Source: Acidovorax sp. NCPPB 4044
GTDB lineage: Bacteria; Pseudomonadota; Gammaproteobacteria; Burkholderiales; Burkholderiaceae_C
DNA length: 64,000 bases
Direction: 5' to 3'
Assembly: GCF_028069655.1 (NCBI RefSeq)
Contig: NZ_JAMCOS010000001.1
Span: 154,001-218,000, forward strand
The translations under genes were made by a program, and so were the position numbers. The notes under the pieces were generated by a model, which was not told the DNA's origin, ran no database searches, and saw only the letters and a program-made list of their open reading frames with translations. Below are positions 1 to 10,055 of the stretch, one piece after another (the stretch's first letter is position 1; each line of letters starts with the position of its first letter).

Positions 1-438
1 AAGGCGATTGTTGCTTGGCGCACGGAACGCGGCCCGCTCCGCACCACCGCCGAGCTGGCCCAGCTCGTGGCTGGCGCGGTCAAGACCCGCGAGGCTGGCC
101 AGAACCCCGCGACACGGACCTTTCAAGCTCTTCGGATTTTCATCAACGCTGAACTGGAAGAGCTGCAGGTAGCGCTGGAAGCCAGCCTGCGTGTGCTCGC
201 TCCGGGCGGGCGGCTGGTGGTCATCAGCTTCCATTCGCTGGAAGACCGCATCGCCAAGCAATTCATCGCGCAGCACTCCAAGGAGGTCTATGACCGCCGT
301 GCGCCGTTCGCCGCGCCGCAGCCGATGCGCTTGAAAGCCCTGGAGCGCATCAAGCCCGGTGCCGCCGAAGTGGAGGCCAATCCGCGTGCGCGCAGCGCCG
401 TGATGCGCGTGGCCGAACGCACCGAGGTGGCGGCATGA
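1..438 (+). CDS. rsmH: 16S rRNA m4C1402 methyltransferase RsmH (MraW), C-terminal part
   Basis: The frame is open from the first base, so the 5' part lies outside the window; about 145 C-terminal residues remain. RsmH N4-methylates C1402 of 16S rRNA with SAM and is usually near the start of the dcw cluster. Visible family hallmarks are the stretch around NAELEEL, the [17 protein letters not shown] block and the [14 protein letters not shown] tail. The SAM-binding N-terminus is missing only because of the window edge. The stop codon overlaps the ATG of a 21-codon ORF (ATGA at 435-438), which in turn overlaps ftsL. Confidence 0.95.
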   Translation, partial: KAIVAWRTERGPLRTTAELAQLVAGAVKTREAGQNPATRTFQALRIFINAELEELQVALEASLRVLAPGGRLVVISFHSLEDRIAKQFIAQHSKEVYDRRAPFAAPQPMRLKALERIKPGAAEVEANPRARSAVMRVAERTEVAA

Positions 439-500
439 GCTCGGCCTTCTTCCGGGCGGGCCCGGTGGCGCGGCGTGCCGCAGTGGGGCAGCGGCCATGA
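435..500 (+). CDS. 21-codon ORF bridging rsmH and ftsL
   Basis: ATG at 435 lies in the ATGA overlap with the rsmH stop. The frame runs 21 codons (starting [10 protein letters not shown], ending AVGQRP) and its TGA at 498-500 lies in the ATGA that starts ftsL. No homology is recognised. It could keep ribosomes loaded between rsmH and ftsL, or simply be the remains of an upstream-extended ftsL start region. Protein function is doubtful; the coupling geometry is directly visible. Confidence 0.35.
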   Translation: MSSAFFRAGPVARRAAVGQRP

Positions 501-835
501 CCCGGCTGAGCCTCGTCCTGCTGCTGGCCGTGCTGGCCAGCGCGCTCTACCTCGTGCACACGCAATACGAGTCGCGCCGCCTCTTCACCGAGCTGGACCG
601 CGCCATCGCCGAGTCCCGCCGCCTGGAAACGGAACACCAGCGCCTGCAGGTCGAGAAGCGCGCACAGGCCACGCCGCTGCGCGTGGAAAAGCTCGCGCGA
701 GACCGGCTGCACATGCGCACGGCCACGCCTGCGATCACGCAGTACGTCGCCGATGACGGCACGCCCGTCGTAACGGCTGCCGCGCCCATGGCGGGCGCCT
801 CCGTGAGCGCCGCCTCTCCGGGAGCGCGCCGATGA
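497..835 (+). CDS. ftsL: Cell division protein FtsL
   Basis: This 112-residue bitopic protein has an N-terminal transmembrane helix (about residues 3-20, RLSLVLLLAVLASALYLV) followed by a heptad-rich periplasmic segment (ESRRLFTELDRAIAESRRLETEHQRL), as expected for the FtsL subunit of FtsQLB. A basic segment (VEKLARDRLHM) follows, as is usual in the family. Position between rsmH and ftsI fits the canonical dcw order. The start overlaps the preceding small ORF and the stop overlaps the ftsI start (ATGA, 832-835). The Ala/Ser-rich tail is not conserved in the family in general. Confidence 0.93.
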   Translation: MTRLSLVLLLAVLASALYLVHTQYESRRLFTELDRAIAESRRLETEHQRLQVEKRAQATPLRVEKLARDRLHMRTATPAITQYVADDGTPVVTAAAPMAGASVSAASPGARR

Positions 836-2577
836 GCCGCAGCGTTCTCTACACCTCCAGCCCGTTGCTCGCGAGCAAGACGCCCGTGTGGCGCAGCAAG
901 TTCATCGTCGCCATGGTGGCGCTGGGCTTCCTGGCCCTGGGTGGGCGCGCGGCCTATGTGCAGGTGTTCGGCAACGCGTTCTTCCAGCGGCAGGGCGAAG
1001 TGCGTTTCGCCCGAACGCTCGAACTGCCTGCGAACCGCGGACGCATCGTGGACCGCAATGGCCTGATCCTGGCCTCCAGCGTGCCGGCCGCAAGCATCTG
1101 GGCCATTCCCGAGGACGTGGAGCAGGACAAGCCGGAAGTGCGCGCCAAGCTGCAGGAACTGGCCAGGCTGCTGGAGATGCCGCTGCCGGCGCTGCAGTCG
1201 CGCCTGGCGGACGAAGACAAGACTTTCGTCTGGATCAAGCGCCAGCTCGATTGGGAGCTGGGGCAGAAGATCGCCGCGCTGGACATCAAGGGCATCTACC
1301 AGCGCAAGGAATACAAGCGCCAATACCCCGAGGGCGAATCCGCCGCGCACGTGGTGGGGTTCACCAACGTGGAGGACCATGGGCAGGAAGGCGTGGAGCT
1401 CGCCTTCGACAAGGACCTCGCCGGCAAGGCGGGGTCGCGCCGCGTCATCAAGGACCGGCTCGGCCGCGTCGTGGAAGGCGTAGGGGCCGAGGTGCCGCCC
1501 GTGGACGGCAAGGACATGCAGCTCTCGATCGACAGCAAGGTGCAGTTCTTCGCCTACCAGAAGCTGCGCGACCAGGTCGCTCTGCACAAGGCCAAGGCCG
1601 GCAGCGTGGTGGTGATCGATGCGCACACGGGCGAGTTGCTGGCGCTCGCCAACTACCCGAGCTATGTGCCCGACAAGCGGCAGAACCTGACCGGCGAGCA
1701 GTTGCGCAACCGCGCCATCACGGACGTGTTCGAGCCCGGCTCCACGATGAAGCCCTTCACCATCGGGCTCGCGCTGGAGTCCGGCCGCGTGAAGCCCGAG
1801 ACCATCATCGACACCAATCCCGGCCGCGTCACCGTGACCGGTTCCACCATTTCCGACACCAGCAACCATGGGGTGCTCACGGTGGAAGGCGTGATCCAGA
1901 AGTCGAGCAACGTGGGCACGACCAAGATCGCCATGCAGATGCCTGCCCGGGAGATGTGGGAGACCTTCTCGGCTGCGGGCTTCGGCCAGAAGCCGCAGAT
2001 CCATTTCCCCGGCGTGGTGAGCGGCCGGCTGCGCCCCTACAAGACCTGGCGGCCGATCGAGCAGGCCACGATGTCCTATGGCTACGGCCTCTCGGCGAGC
2101 CTGCTGCAGATGGCCCGCTCCTATACCGTCTTCGCGAACAACGGCAAGATCATCCCCGCCACCATGCTCAAGACGCACGAGCCGGCGGTGGGCGTGCCCG
2201 TGTTCTCCGAGCGCACGGCCCTGCAGATCCGCAAGATGCTGCAGATGGCCGCCGGTCCCGGCGGCACCGGCCAGCAGGCGCAGACCGTGGGCTATTCCGT
2301 GGGCGGAAAGTCCGGTACGGCGCGCAAGCAGGTCGGCAAGAACTATGCCTCCGGGAAGTACCGTGCCTGGTTCACCGGTCTCGCACCCATCGACAAGCCA
2401 CGCATCATCGTCGCGGTGATGATCGACGAGCCCAGCAACGGCGTGTTCTACGGCGGCGCCGTGGCCGCGCCGGTGTTCAGTGAGGTGGTGCAGCAGACGC
2501 TGCGCATGATGGGCGTGCCGCCCGACATGGCCGTGAAGCCCCGGATCGTCGCCAACAGCGCCGAGGAGTCGCTATGA
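832..2577 (+). CDS. ftsI: Peptidoglycan D,D-transpeptidase FtsI (PBP3)
   Basis: A 581-residue class B penicillin-binding protein that cross-links septal peptidoglycan together with FtsW. It has a membrane anchor at about residues 24-45, a dimerisation/pedestal domain, and a transpeptidase domain with all three motifs: STMK (nucleophile Ser304, Lys307), SSN at 358-360 and KSGT at 493-496. Length is normal for the family. It starts in an ATGA overlap with ftsL and ends in one with murE. Confidence 0.97.
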   Translation: MSRSVLYTSSPLLASKTPVWRSKFIVAMVALGFLALGGRAAYVQVFGNAFFQRQGEVRFARTLELPANRGRIVDRNGLILASSVPAASIWAIPEDVEQDKPEVRAKLQELARLLEMPLPALQSRLADEDKTFVWIKRQLDWELGQKIAALDIKGIYQRKEYKRQYPEGESAAHVVGFTNVEDHGQEGVELAFDKDLAGKAGSRRVIKDRLGRVVEGVGAEVPPVDGKDMQLSIDSKVQFFAYQKLRDQVALHKAKAGSVVVIDAHTGELLALANYPSYVPDKRQNLTGEQLRNRAITDVFEPGSTMKPFTIGLALESGRVKPETIIDTNPGRVTVTGSTISDTSNHGVLTVEGVIQKSSNVGTTKIAMQMPAREMWETFSAAGFGQKPQIHFPGVVSGRLRPYKTWRPIEQATMSYGYGLSASLLQMARSYTVFANNGKIIPATMLKTHEPAVGVPVFSERTALQIRKMLQMAAGPGGTGQQAQTVGYSVGGKSGTARKQVGKNYASGKYRAWFTGLAPIDKPRIIVAVMIDEPSNGVFYGGAVAAPVFSEVVQQTLRMMGVPPDMAVKPRIVANSAEESL

Positions 2578-4136
2578 CCGAAATTGCCGTCGCGTCCGAA
2601 ACTCCGATGCCGCCCCTGCTCGGCTCCGTGCAGGAGGCCCTGGCCTGGTTGCGGGCGCGCGCCGTGCAGGGCACGCTCAAGACCGACAGCCGCGAGGTGG
2701 GGCCCGGCGACGTGTTCATCGCATGGCCCGGCGCGGCCACGGACGGGCGCATGCACGTGGGCGAGGCGCTCGCGCGCGGCGCGGCGGCCTGCCTCGTGGA
2801 GCACGAAGGGGTCGAGGCCTTCCGCTTCGGCGCCGACGGCGTGGCCGCGCTGCGCGACCTGAAGGCCGTCACGGGCCTGCTGGCGGCCGAATGGTTCGGC
2901 CTGCCCACCCAGCGCCTGGACGTGGTCGCGGTGACGGGCACCAATGGCAAGACCAGCACCACCTGGTGGCTGGCCGATGCGATCAACCTGCTCGCAGGCA
3001 GCGGGCTGGTCACGCGCGGCGGTTGCGGCCTGATCGGCACCCTGGGCGTGGGCGTGCCGCCCGAGCTGGAAAGCACCGGGCTCACCACCCCCGATCCCGT
3101 GCGGCTGCAACGCGCATTCGCCGGCTTTGTCGAGAACGGCCTGGGCGCCTGCGCCATCGAGGCTTCGTCCATCGGTCTCGCGGAACACCGGCTTGCCGGC
3201 ATGCGCGTGCGGGCGGCGGTGTTCACCAACTTCACGCAGGACCATCTGGACTACCACTCCGGCATGGCGGCGTACTGGCAGGCCAAGAGCGCACTGTTCG
3301 ACTGGCCCGGCCTGCAGGCGGCCATCGTGAACATCGACGATCCACGCGGCGCGGAACTGCACGACACGCTCTCCCCGCGTCCGCTCGACCTCTGGAGCAC
3401 CTCCATCATCGGCCCGGCCCGGCTGCAGGCCCGCGACATCGCCTGGGGCGATGGCGGCCTGCGCTTCACGGTGGCCGAAGGCGTGCAGTCACACGTGCTG
3501 CAGACGCGCCTGATCGGCCACTACAACATCCACAACCTGCTGGCCGTGATCGCCACGCTGCGCGCGCTGGGCATTCCGCTGGAGCATGCGCTCTGGGCGT
3601 CTGCGCAACTCGCGCCCGTGCCGGGCCGCATGGAGCTCATCCATCGGCCAGGCCAGCCGCTGGTGGCCGTGGATTACGCCCACACGCCGGACGCCCTGGA
3701 TCAGGCGCTGCAGGCGCTGCGGCCCGTGGCCACGCAGCGCGGCGGGCGCCTGTGGTGCGTGTTCGGCTGCGGAGGCAACCGCGACCGCGCCAAGCGGCCG
3801 CTGATGGGGCGCATCGCGCAGCAGCGCGCCGATGCGGTGATCGCCACCAGCGACAACCCCCGCAACGAAGAGCCGGCCGCCATCCTGCACGAGATCCTGC
3901 TGGGCACCGTGGCGGGCACGTCGGTGCAGGCCGAACCCGAGCGTGACGTGGCCATCGCCCGGGCCATTGCCGACGCCGACGAGCGCGACGTGGTGCTCAT
4001 CGCCGGCAAGGGCCACGAGGACTACCAGGAGATCGCCGGCGTTCGCCGGCCGTTCTCCGACGCCGCCCATGCGCGCGCCACGCTGGATGCGCGCGGGGCT
4101 TCCGCCGCGGTGCATGGACGGGGAGAGGCCGCATGA
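2574..4136 (+). CDS. murE: UDP-MurNAc-L-Ala-D-Glu:meso-diaminopimelate ligase MurE
   Basis: The 520-residue Mur ligase adds the third residue of the peptidoglycan stem. The ATP-binding loop VTGTNGKT is at residues 120-127, and the DNPR motif at 427-430 is the classical signature for meso-diaminopimelate rather than lysine. The N-terminal substrate domain includes KTDSREVGPGDVF. Cytoplasmic; uses the MurD product and feeds MurF, the next gene. Both ends are ATGA overlaps. Confidence 0.97.
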   Translation: MTEIAVASETPMPPLLGSVQEALAWLRARAVQGTLKTDSREVGPGDVFIAWPGAATDGRMHVGEALARGAAACLVEHEGVEAFRFGADGVAALRDLKAVTGLLAAEWFGLPTQRLDVVAVTGTNGKTSTTWWLADAINLLAGSGLVTRGGCGLIGTLGVGVPPELESTGLTTPDPVRLQRAFAGFVENGLGACAIEASSIGLAEHRLAGMRVRAAVFTNFTQDHLDYHSGMAAYWQAKSALFDWPGLQAAIVNIDDPRGAELHDTLSPRPLDLWSTSIIGPARLQARDIAWGDGGLRFTVAEGVQSHVLQTRLIGHYNIHNLLAVIATLRALGIPLEHALWASAQLAPVPGRMELIHRPGQPLVAVDYAHTPDALDQALQALRPVATQRGGRLWCVFGCGGNRDRAKRPLMGRIAQQRADAVIATSDNPRNEEPAAILHEILLGTVAGTSVQAEPERDVAIARAIADADERDVVLIAGKGHEDYQEIAGVRRPFSDAAHARATLDARGASAAVHGRGEAA

Positions 4137-5644
4137 ACGGCACGGCCATGCTCACGCTGCAGCAGGCCCATGCCCTGGTGCAGGCGCGCATTCCGCAGGC
4201 GCGGCTGGTGGGCGCGCCCGGCACGCTGCTGGGCCGCGTGCATACCGATACCCGCACGCTGCAGCCGGGCGATCTGTTCGTGGCGCTGCGGGGCGAGCGC
4301 TTCGACGCCAACGAATTCCTGGCCGATGCACGGGCCTCGGGCGCGGCGGCTGCCATCGCCCATCCGGGCCGGCTGGAGCCCGCGGGGCTGCCCGGCATCG
4401 AGGTGCCTAGCACCCTGGCCGCGCTGGGCGCGCTCGCGGCCGGCTGGCGCGAGCGGTTCTCCCTTCCGCTGATCGGCGTGACCGGCAGCAACGGCAAGAC
4501 CACCGTCACGCAGATGACGGCCTCGGTGCTGCGGGCCTGGAAAGGCGACGCCGCATTTGCAACGCAAGGCAACTTCAACAACGACATCGGCGTGCCGCTC
4601 ATGCTGCTGCGCCTGCGCGCCGCGCACGAGGCCGCGGTGATCGAGTTGGGCATGAACCACCCGGGCGAGATCGCCGTGCTGGCCGGCATCGCGCGGCCCA
4701 CGGTCGCGCTGGTGAACAACGCGCAGCGCGAGCACCTGGAATTCATGCACACGGTGCAGGCCGTGGCCGAGGAGAACGGTGCGGTGATCTCCGCGCTGCC
4801 TGCCGATGGCGTGGCCGTGTTCCCTGCCGGCGACGCCTATGCGCCGCTCTGGCGTGGCCTGGCGGGCGCGCGCCGCTGCCTCGTGTTCGGTGGTGCGGAG
4901 CCTGGGGCGGATGCGGACGTGCGCTGCACGCGCGCGCAGTGGGAGTCCGGCGCCTGGCATGTACACATCGACACGCCGCAGGGCGGTTTCGATGCCACGC
5001 TGCGCATCGCGGGCCGCCACAACGTGGCCAACGCGCTGGCGGCCACGGCCTGTGCGCTGGCTGCCGGCGCGCCACTCGGTGCCATCGCGCGCGGGCTTGC
5101 GGATTTCGAGCCGGTGAAGGGGCGCTCGCGCGCCTTCACCGTCGCGGTGCCGCGGCCGGACGGATCGGCCCGGCGCCTGACGGCGGTGGACGACACCTAC
5201 AACGCCAACCCCGATTCGATGCGAGCGGCCATCGACGTACTGGCCGAGCTGCCGGGCCCGCGCCTGCTGGTGATGGGCGACATGGGCGAAGTGGGCGACC
5301 AGGGGCCCCAGTTCCATGCGGAGTCCGGCGGGCAGGCGCGCGATTGCGGCATCGACCGTTTGTTCGCGCTCGGATCGCTCGGCATTCACGCCGTGCAGGC
5401 CTTCGGGCCGGAGGCACGGCATTTCAATGACATGGCATCGCTGCTTGCGGCGGTGCGGGACGCCGTGCCCGGGGTGGGCAGCGTGCTGGTGAAGGGATCG
5501 CGGTTCATGAAGATGGAACAGGTGGTGCAGGCGCTCGAAGCGCCGGATGCGGTGTCGCAGGGCCACCCACGAAAAGACGACAGCGGCCACGGCGCCGCGG
5601 GCCCGGTCCGCGCCATCGCCGAAGGGAGCACCGCATGCTCCTGA
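4133..5644 (+). CDS. murF: UDP-MurNAc-tripeptide:D-Ala-D-Ala ligase MurF
   Basis: A 503-residue Mur ligase that adds D-Ala-D-Ala, made from D-Ala by Ddl (also in this window), to complete the pentapeptide. The P-loop VTGSNGKTT begins near residue 116, and the family motif [11 protein letters not shown] lies in the C-terminal domain. The last about 25 residues are Arg/Ala-rich and unlike the core. The coding end overlaps mraY by 10 nt, the only overlap of this kind in the cluster. Confidence 0.96.
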   Translation: MNGTAMLTLQQAHALVQARIPQARLVGAPGTLLGRVHTDTRTLQPGDLFVALRGERFDANEFLADARASGAAAAIAHPGRLEPAGLPGIEVPSTLAALGALAAGWRERFSLPLIGVTGSNGKTTVTQMTASVLRAWKGDAAFATQGNFNNDIGVPLMLLRLRAAHEAAVIELGMNHPGEIAVLAGIARPTVALVNNAQREHLEFMHTVQAVAEENGAVISALPADGVAVFPAGDAYAPLWRGLAGARRCLVFGGAEPGADADVRCTRAQWESGAWHVHIDTPQGGFDATLRIAGRHNVANALAATACALAAGAPLGAIARGLADFEPVKGRSRAFTVAVPRPDGSARRLTAVDDTYNANPDSMRAAIDVLAELPGPRLLVMGDMGEVGDQGPQFHAESGGQARDCGIDRLFALGSLGIHAVQAFGPEARHFNDMASLLAAVRDAVPGVGSVLVKGSRFMKMEQVVQALEAPDAVSQGHPRKDDSGHGAAGPVRAIAEGSTACS

Positions 5645-6813
5645 TGCTTTCCCAATGGCTGCAGGGGCTGTCGCCCGAGTTCGGCTTCTTCCGCGTGTTC
5701 CAGTACCTCACCTTTCGCGCGGTGATGGCGGCCATGACGGCGCTGCTCATCGGCCTCGTGGCGGGCCCCAAGGTGATCCGCATGCTGACCGCGCTCAAGA
5801 TCGGCCAGCCGATCCGCGGCTACGCCATGGAATCGCACCTCTCCAAGAGCGGCACGCCCACCATGGGCGGCGTGCTCATCCTGGGGGCGATCGCCATCTC
5901 CACGCTGCTGTGGTTCGACCTCTCCAACCGCTTCGTCTGGGTCGTGCTGGCCGTCACCCTGGGCTTCGGCGCCATCGGCTGGGTGGACGACTGGCGCAAG
6001 GTGGTGCGCAAGGACCCCGAGGGCATGCGTTCTCGCGAGAAGTATTTCTGGCAGTCCGTCATCGGCCTGCTGGCTGCGCTGTACCTGGTGTTCTGCATTT
6101 CCGAGAACTCCAATGCGCGCGTGTTCGAGCTGTTCATCACCTGGATCCAGTCGGGCTTCTCGATGGATCTGCCGCCCCAGGCCGGCCTACTCGTGCCGTT
6201 CTTCAAGGAAGTGAGCTATCCGCTCGGCGTGCTCGGCTTCGTGATCCTGACCTACCTCGTGATCGTGGGGTCGAGCAATGCCGTGAACCTGACCGACGGC
6301 CTCGATGGCCTCGCCATCATGCCGGTGGTGATGGTGGGCGCTTCGCTGGGCGTGTTCGCCTACGTGACGGGCAGCGCGGTGTACTCCAAGTACCTGCTGT
6401 TCCCCTACATCGCCGGTGCCGGCGAGCTGCTGATCTTCTGCTCGGCCATGGCGGGCGCGGGCCTCGCCTTTCTCTGGTTCAACACCCACCCCGCCCAGGT
6501 TTTCATGGGCGACGTCGGGGCGCTGGCCCTGGGCGGCGCCCTCGGCACCATCGCCATCATCGTGCGCCAGGAGATCGTGCTGGCCATCATGGGCGGCATC
6601 TTCGTCGTCGAGGCGCTTTCGGTGATGCTGCAGGTCAGCTGGTTCAAGTACACCAAGCGGCGCTACGGCGAAGGCCGGCGCCTGCTCAAGATGGCGCCGC
6701 TGCACCACCATTTCGAGAAAAGCGGCTGGAAGGAAACGCAGGTGGTCGTGCGCTTCTGGATCGTCACCATGCTGCTGTGCCTGATCGGTCTCACAACGCT
6801 GAAGCTGCGATGA
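5635..6813 (+). CDS. mraY: Phospho-MurNAc-pentapeptide transferase MraY
   Basis: A 392-residue polytopic membrane enzyme that transfers phospho-MurNAc-pentapeptide to undecaprenyl phosphate, giving lipid I. Diagnostic sites are DDWRK in an early cytoplasmic loop, [10 protein letters not shown] at about 218-227, and the C-terminal [12 protein letters not shown] loop. About ten hydrophobic helices are apparent. The start lies inside the end of murF. The stop shares ATGA with murD. Confidence 0.97.
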   Translation: MLLMLSQWLQGLSPEFGFFRVFQYLTFRAVMAAMTALLIGLVAGPKVIRMLTALKIGQPIRGYAMESHLSKSGTPTMGGVLILGAIAISTLLWFDLSNRFVWVVLAVTLGFGAIGWVDDWRKVVRKDPEGMRSREKYFWQSVIGLLAALYLVFCISENSNARVFELFITWIQSGFSMDLPPQAGLLVPFFKEVSYPLGVLGFVILTYLVIVGSSNAVNLTDGLDGLAIMPVVMVGASLGVFAYVTGSAVYSKYLLFPYIAGAGELLIFCSAMAGAGLAFLWFNTHPAQVFMGDVGALALGGALGTIAIIVRQEIVLAIMGGIFVVEALSVMLQVSWFKYTKRRYGEGRRLLKMAPLHHHFEKSGWKETQVVVRFWIVTMLLCLIGLTTLKLR

Positions 6814-8771
6814 ACCCGATCGACCGCCTCCCACCCGAACCCGGCGCCGGCCCCGTACCGGCGCCGAACGCTTTGCCTGCGCGGCCCGCTGCAGAGTGGG
6901 CTGCGCCGGCTCCGCTGCAGGGCGATGCGGAAGCGCAAGCGAACGCCGGCGCCGCCGGCACGGAGGGTGTCGAGCCGCAAGCCGCAGGCCATCATGAAGC
7001 CGGCGAGCCGTCCGTCGACACGCCCGCCAGCGCGGGCCTGCGCGGGCTCGACATGACCGCCCCGCGCATCTCGGCGGCGCAGGCCGCCACCGAATTCGTG
7101 GCGCGCATCTTCTCCGACGTGCAGGCCGATGGCCCGGCGGCAGCAGAGGCCGCCGAGGGGGTCGCCACCGCACCCGTCGCCGAGGCCCACGCCGCCCCGG
7201 AAGATGCCGAAGAGGCGGCTCCGCTGGAGCGCCCGGCCGACACGTTGCGCCCCCTGGCAGGACAGAACATCCTCGTGCTGGGGCTGGGCGCCTCGGGGCT
7301 TGCCATGGCGCGCTGGTGCGTTCGCTGCGGCGCGAGCGAGGTGACCGTGGCAGACACGCGCGAGGCGCCTCCGCAGCTTGCCGTGCTGCAGGCCGAACTG
7401 CCGCAGGTGCGCTTCGTGCCCGGTGCGTTCGATGCGGCACTGGTCCAGGGCCGCGGGCTGCATGCGGTCTACCGCTCCCCGGGGCTGGGCCCCGACGCGG
7501 TGGCGCCCGTGTTCGTGGCCGCCAGCACGGAAGGCGTTGCCACCGGGGGCGAACTGGGCCTCTTCGCGATGGCCCTGGACGCGCTGCAGTCCTCCCACGG
7601 CTATGCCCCGGCCGTGCTGGCCGTCACCGGCACCAACGGCAAGACCACGGTGACTTCCCTCACGGGCCTGCTGGTGGAATGCGCCGGCCGCTCCGTGGCG
7701 GTTGCCGGCAACATCGGGCCGACCCTGCTCGATACGCTGGGCCGCCACCTCGATGCCGATGCGCTGCCGCAGGCATGGGTGCTCGAACTCTCCAGCTTCC
7801 AGCTCGAAGGCGCGAGCGGCTTCGAGCCGACGGCAGCCACGGTGCTCAACATCACGCAGGACCACCTCGACTGGCACGGAGACCTGAACGCCTACGCCGG
7901 CGCGAAGGCCCGCATCTTCGGGGCCTCGGGCCTCATGGTGCTCAACCGGGAAGATGCCGCCGTCATGGCCATGCTGCCCCCGCCCGTGCGCGTGAAGCTG
8001 CAGAAGCCCCAGCTGCGTCCCCACGTCACCTTCGGCGGCGACCTGCCCCAGCGTCCTGGCGACTTCGGGATCGAAGTGGTCAACGGCATGGCCTGGCTGG
8101 TGCGCGCCCAGGAATCGGATGAAACCGCCCGGCGCTCCCGCAGCCCGTCGGACGAAGAACTGCATATCCAGCGGCTGATGCCGGCCGATGCGCTGCGCAT
8201 CCGCGGCCGCCACAACGCGGTGAATGCGCTGGCCGCGCTGGCACTGGCCCACGCTGCGGGCTGCGCCTTCGCGCCCATGCTCTACGCCCTGCGCGAATAC
8301 CGCGGGGAGCCGCACCGCGTGGAGCCCCTGGGCCGCGTGAACGAGGTGGAATATTTCGACGACAGCAAAGGCACGAACGTGGGCGCCACCGTGGCCGCCC
8401 TGAACGGTCTGGGTGCGGACCGGCGCATCGTTGCGATCCTGGGTGGCGACGGCAAGGGGCAGGATTTCACGCCCCTGGCCATGCCCGTGGCCCGCTACGC
8501 ACGCGCCGCCGTGCTCATCGGCCGTGACGGCCCGCAGATCCGCGCCGCGCTGGAAGGCGCGGGCGTGCCCCTGCTCGACGCGGCCACGCTGCCCGAGGCC
8601 GTGCGCCTGGCCACGCAGCGGGCCCATGCGGGCGATGCCGTGCTCATGTCCCCGGCGTGCGCGAGCTTCGACATGTTCAAGAACTACGAGCACCGCGCCG
8701 AAGTCTTCCGCGAGGCCGTGCAGGCGCTGGCGGACGAGGCCGGGCAGGCCCTGGAAGGAGGGCTCGCATGA
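6810..8771 (+). CDS. murD: UDP-MurNAc-L-Ala:D-Glu ligase MurD with long N-terminal extension
   Basis: The start at 6810 is the ATGA overlap with mraY, giving 653 residues against about 440-500 in typical MurD. The catalytic protein begins near residue 150 ([17 protein letters not shown]) and contains the ATP loop VTGTNGKT at about 272-279. Residues 1-149 are rich in Ala, Pro and Glu, with one likely amphipathic helix near 87-104 ([18 protein letters not shown]). No alternative start close to residue 150 is in the usual overlap position. MurD adds D-Glu to UDP-MurNAc-L-Ala in the cytoplasm. The role of the extension is unknown. Confidence 0.95.
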   Translation: MNPIDRLPPEPGAGPVPAPNALPARPAAEWAAPAPLQGDAEAQANAGAAGTEGVEPQAAGHHEAGEPSVDTPASAGLRGLDMTAPRISAAQAATEFVARIFSDVQADGPAAAEAAEGVATAPVAEAHAAPEDAEEAAPLERPADTLRPLAGQNILVLGLGASGLAMARWCVRCGASEVTVADTREAPPQLAVLQAELPQVRFVPGAFDAALVQGRGLHAVYRSPGLGPDAVAPVFVAASTEGVATGGELGLFAMALDALQSSHGYAPAVLAVTGTNGKTTVTSLTGLLVECAGRSVAVAGNIGPTLLDTLGRHLDADALPQAWVLELSSFQLEGASGFEPTAATVLNITQDHLDWHGDLNAYAGAKARIFGASGLMVLNREDAAVMAMLPPPVRVKLQKPQLRPHVTFGGDLPQRPGDFGIEVVNGMAWLVRAQESDETARRSRSPSDEELHIQRLMPADALRIRGRHNAVNALAALALAHAAGCAFAPMLYALREYRGEPHRVEPLGRVNEVEYFDDSKGTNVGATVAALNGLGADRRIVAILGGDGKGQDFTPLAMPVARYARAAVLIGRDGPQIRAALEGAGVPLLDAATLPEAVRLATQRAHAGDAVLMSPACASFDMFKNYEHRAEVFREAVQALADEAGQALEGGLA

Positions 8772-10042
8772 GCGCAAGTGCGCCATCGCCAGGGCTCTGG
8801 CAGCGCATGACCGGCTGGTTCGGCGGCGGCGCCGCGCCTGCGGCCGACGTGCTGCCGGTGCGCGTGGGCGGTACCGAGTACCGCCAGACCACGACCACCC
8901 CGGCGCGCGTGCTGGGGTTCGACCAGGCGCTGCTCTGGGTGGTGGTGGCATTGCTGGCCTGGGGCCTGGTGATGGTGTATTCGGCCTCCATCGCCATGCC
9001 GGACAACCCCCGCTTCGGGAAGATCGCGCCCACCCACTTCCTCATGCGGCACATCATTGCCCTGGTGCTGGGCTTCGTGGCGGCGCTGCTCGCCTTCCAG
9101 GTGCCCATGTCCGCCTGGGAGCGCGTGGCGCCGTGGCTCTTCCTGCTTTCCATCGTCTTGCTGGTGGCGGTGCTCGTGCCGCACGTGGGCACGGTGGTCA
9201 ATGGTGCCCGCCGCTGGCTGTCGCTCGGGGTCATGAATTTCCAGCCCTCCGAACTGGCCAAGTTCGCCGTGCTCATCTACGCGGCCGACTACATGGTGCG
9301 CAAGATGGACGTGAAGGAGCGCTTCTTCCGCGCCGTGCTGCCCATGGGCGTGGCGGTGGCGGTGGTGGGCGTGCTGCTGCTGGCCGAGCCCGACATGGGC
9401 GCCTTCATGGTGATCGCCATCATCGCCATGGGCATCCTGTTCCTCGGCGGCGTGAACGCGCGGATGTTCTTCCTGATTGCCGCCGTGCTCGTGCTGGCCT
9501 TCGCCATCATGGTGATGGGAAGCCCCTGGCGGCGCGAGCGGATCTTCGCCTACCTCGATCCGTTCAGCGAGGCCCACGCGCTCGGCAAGGGCTACCAGCT
9601 CTCGCATTCGCTGATCGCCATCGGGCGTGGCGAGATCTTCGGCGTGGGCCTGGGCGGCAGCGTGGAAAAGCTGCACTGGCTGCCCGAGGCGCACACCGAC
9701 TTTCTGCTCGCGGTGATCGGCGAGGAATTCGGCCTGGCCGGCGTGCTCGTGCTGATCGTGCTCTTCTTCTGGATGACGCGCCGCATCATGCACATCGGCC
9801 GCCAGGCCATCGCGCTCGACCGCGTGTTCGCCGGCCTCGTCGCGCAGGGCGTGGCGATCTGGATGGGCTTCCAGGCCTTCATCAACATGGGCGTGAACCT
9901 GGGCGCGCTGCCCACCAAGGGCCTGACGCTGCCGCTCATGAGCTTCGGCGGCTCGGCCATCCTCATGAACCTCGTGGCCATCGCGGTGGTCCTGCGCGTG
10001 GATTATGAAAACAAGCACCTCATGCGCGGAGGCCGCGTATGA
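8768..10042 (+). CDS. ftsW: Septal peptidoglycan polymerase FtsW (SEDS family)
   Basis: The start at 8768 (ATGA overlap with murD) gives 424 residues with about ten transmembrane helices. Family hallmarks include NGARRWL, QPSELAK, the [16 protein letters not shown] region, the EEFGLAG segment and the SFGGSA C-terminal loop. FtsW polymerises lipid II with FtsI at the septum. The C-terminus ends MRGGRV, and its TGA lies within the first copy of the tandem repeat that separates ftsW from murG. Confidence 0.96.
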   Translation: MSASAPSPGLWQRMTGWFGGGAAPAADVLPVRVGGTEYRQTTTTPARVLGFDQALLWVVVALLAWGLVMVYSASIAMPDNPRFGKIAPTHFLMRHIIALVLGFVAALLAFQVPMSAWERVAPWLFLLSIVLLVAVLVPHVGTVVNGARRWLSLGVMNFQPSELAKFAVLIYAADYMVRKMDVKERFFRAVLPMGVAVAVVGVLLLAEPDMGAFMVIAIIAMGILFLGGVNARMFFLIAAVLVLAFAIMVMGSPWRRERIFAYLDPFSEAHALGKGYQLSHSLIAIGRGEIFGVGLGGSVEKLHWLPEAHTDFLLAVIGEEFGLAGVLVLIVLFFWMTRRIMHIGRQAIALDRVFAGLVAQGVAIWMGFQAFINMGVNLGALPTKGLTLPLMSFGGSAILMNLVAIAVVLRVDYENKHLMRGGRV

Positions 10043-10055
10043 GGTGCTTGTTTCA
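10006..10055. repeat. Long imperfect inverted repeat at the ftsW stop
   Basis: The left arm 10006-10023 lies in ftsW codons (starts TGAAAACAAGC). It is the reverse complement, with one extra A, of the right arm 10039-10055 (ends GCTTGTTTCA). The 15-nt spacer is itself partly self-complementary (GCGCGG/CCGCGT), so RNA or single-stranded DNA could fold into a stem of about 22 bp that buries the ribosome site. The right arm looks like an inverted copy of ftsW coding DNA. Confidence 0.8.

Noticed and set aside
547..2178. 543-residue open frame on the minus strand across ftsL/ftsI
   Set aside because: Antisense to clear FtsI motifs; composition (His/Arg/Gly/Ala-rich) is typical of reverse frames in GC-rich DNA. 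The same applies to other long antisense frames such as 6663-8951 and 8684-10873, and to 58110-60905 against nrdA.
5547..8771. A single 1074-residue protein covering murD
   Set aside because: The open frame starts inside murF and runs through mraY in another frame; the real MurD start is at 6810 in the ATGA overlap with mraY.
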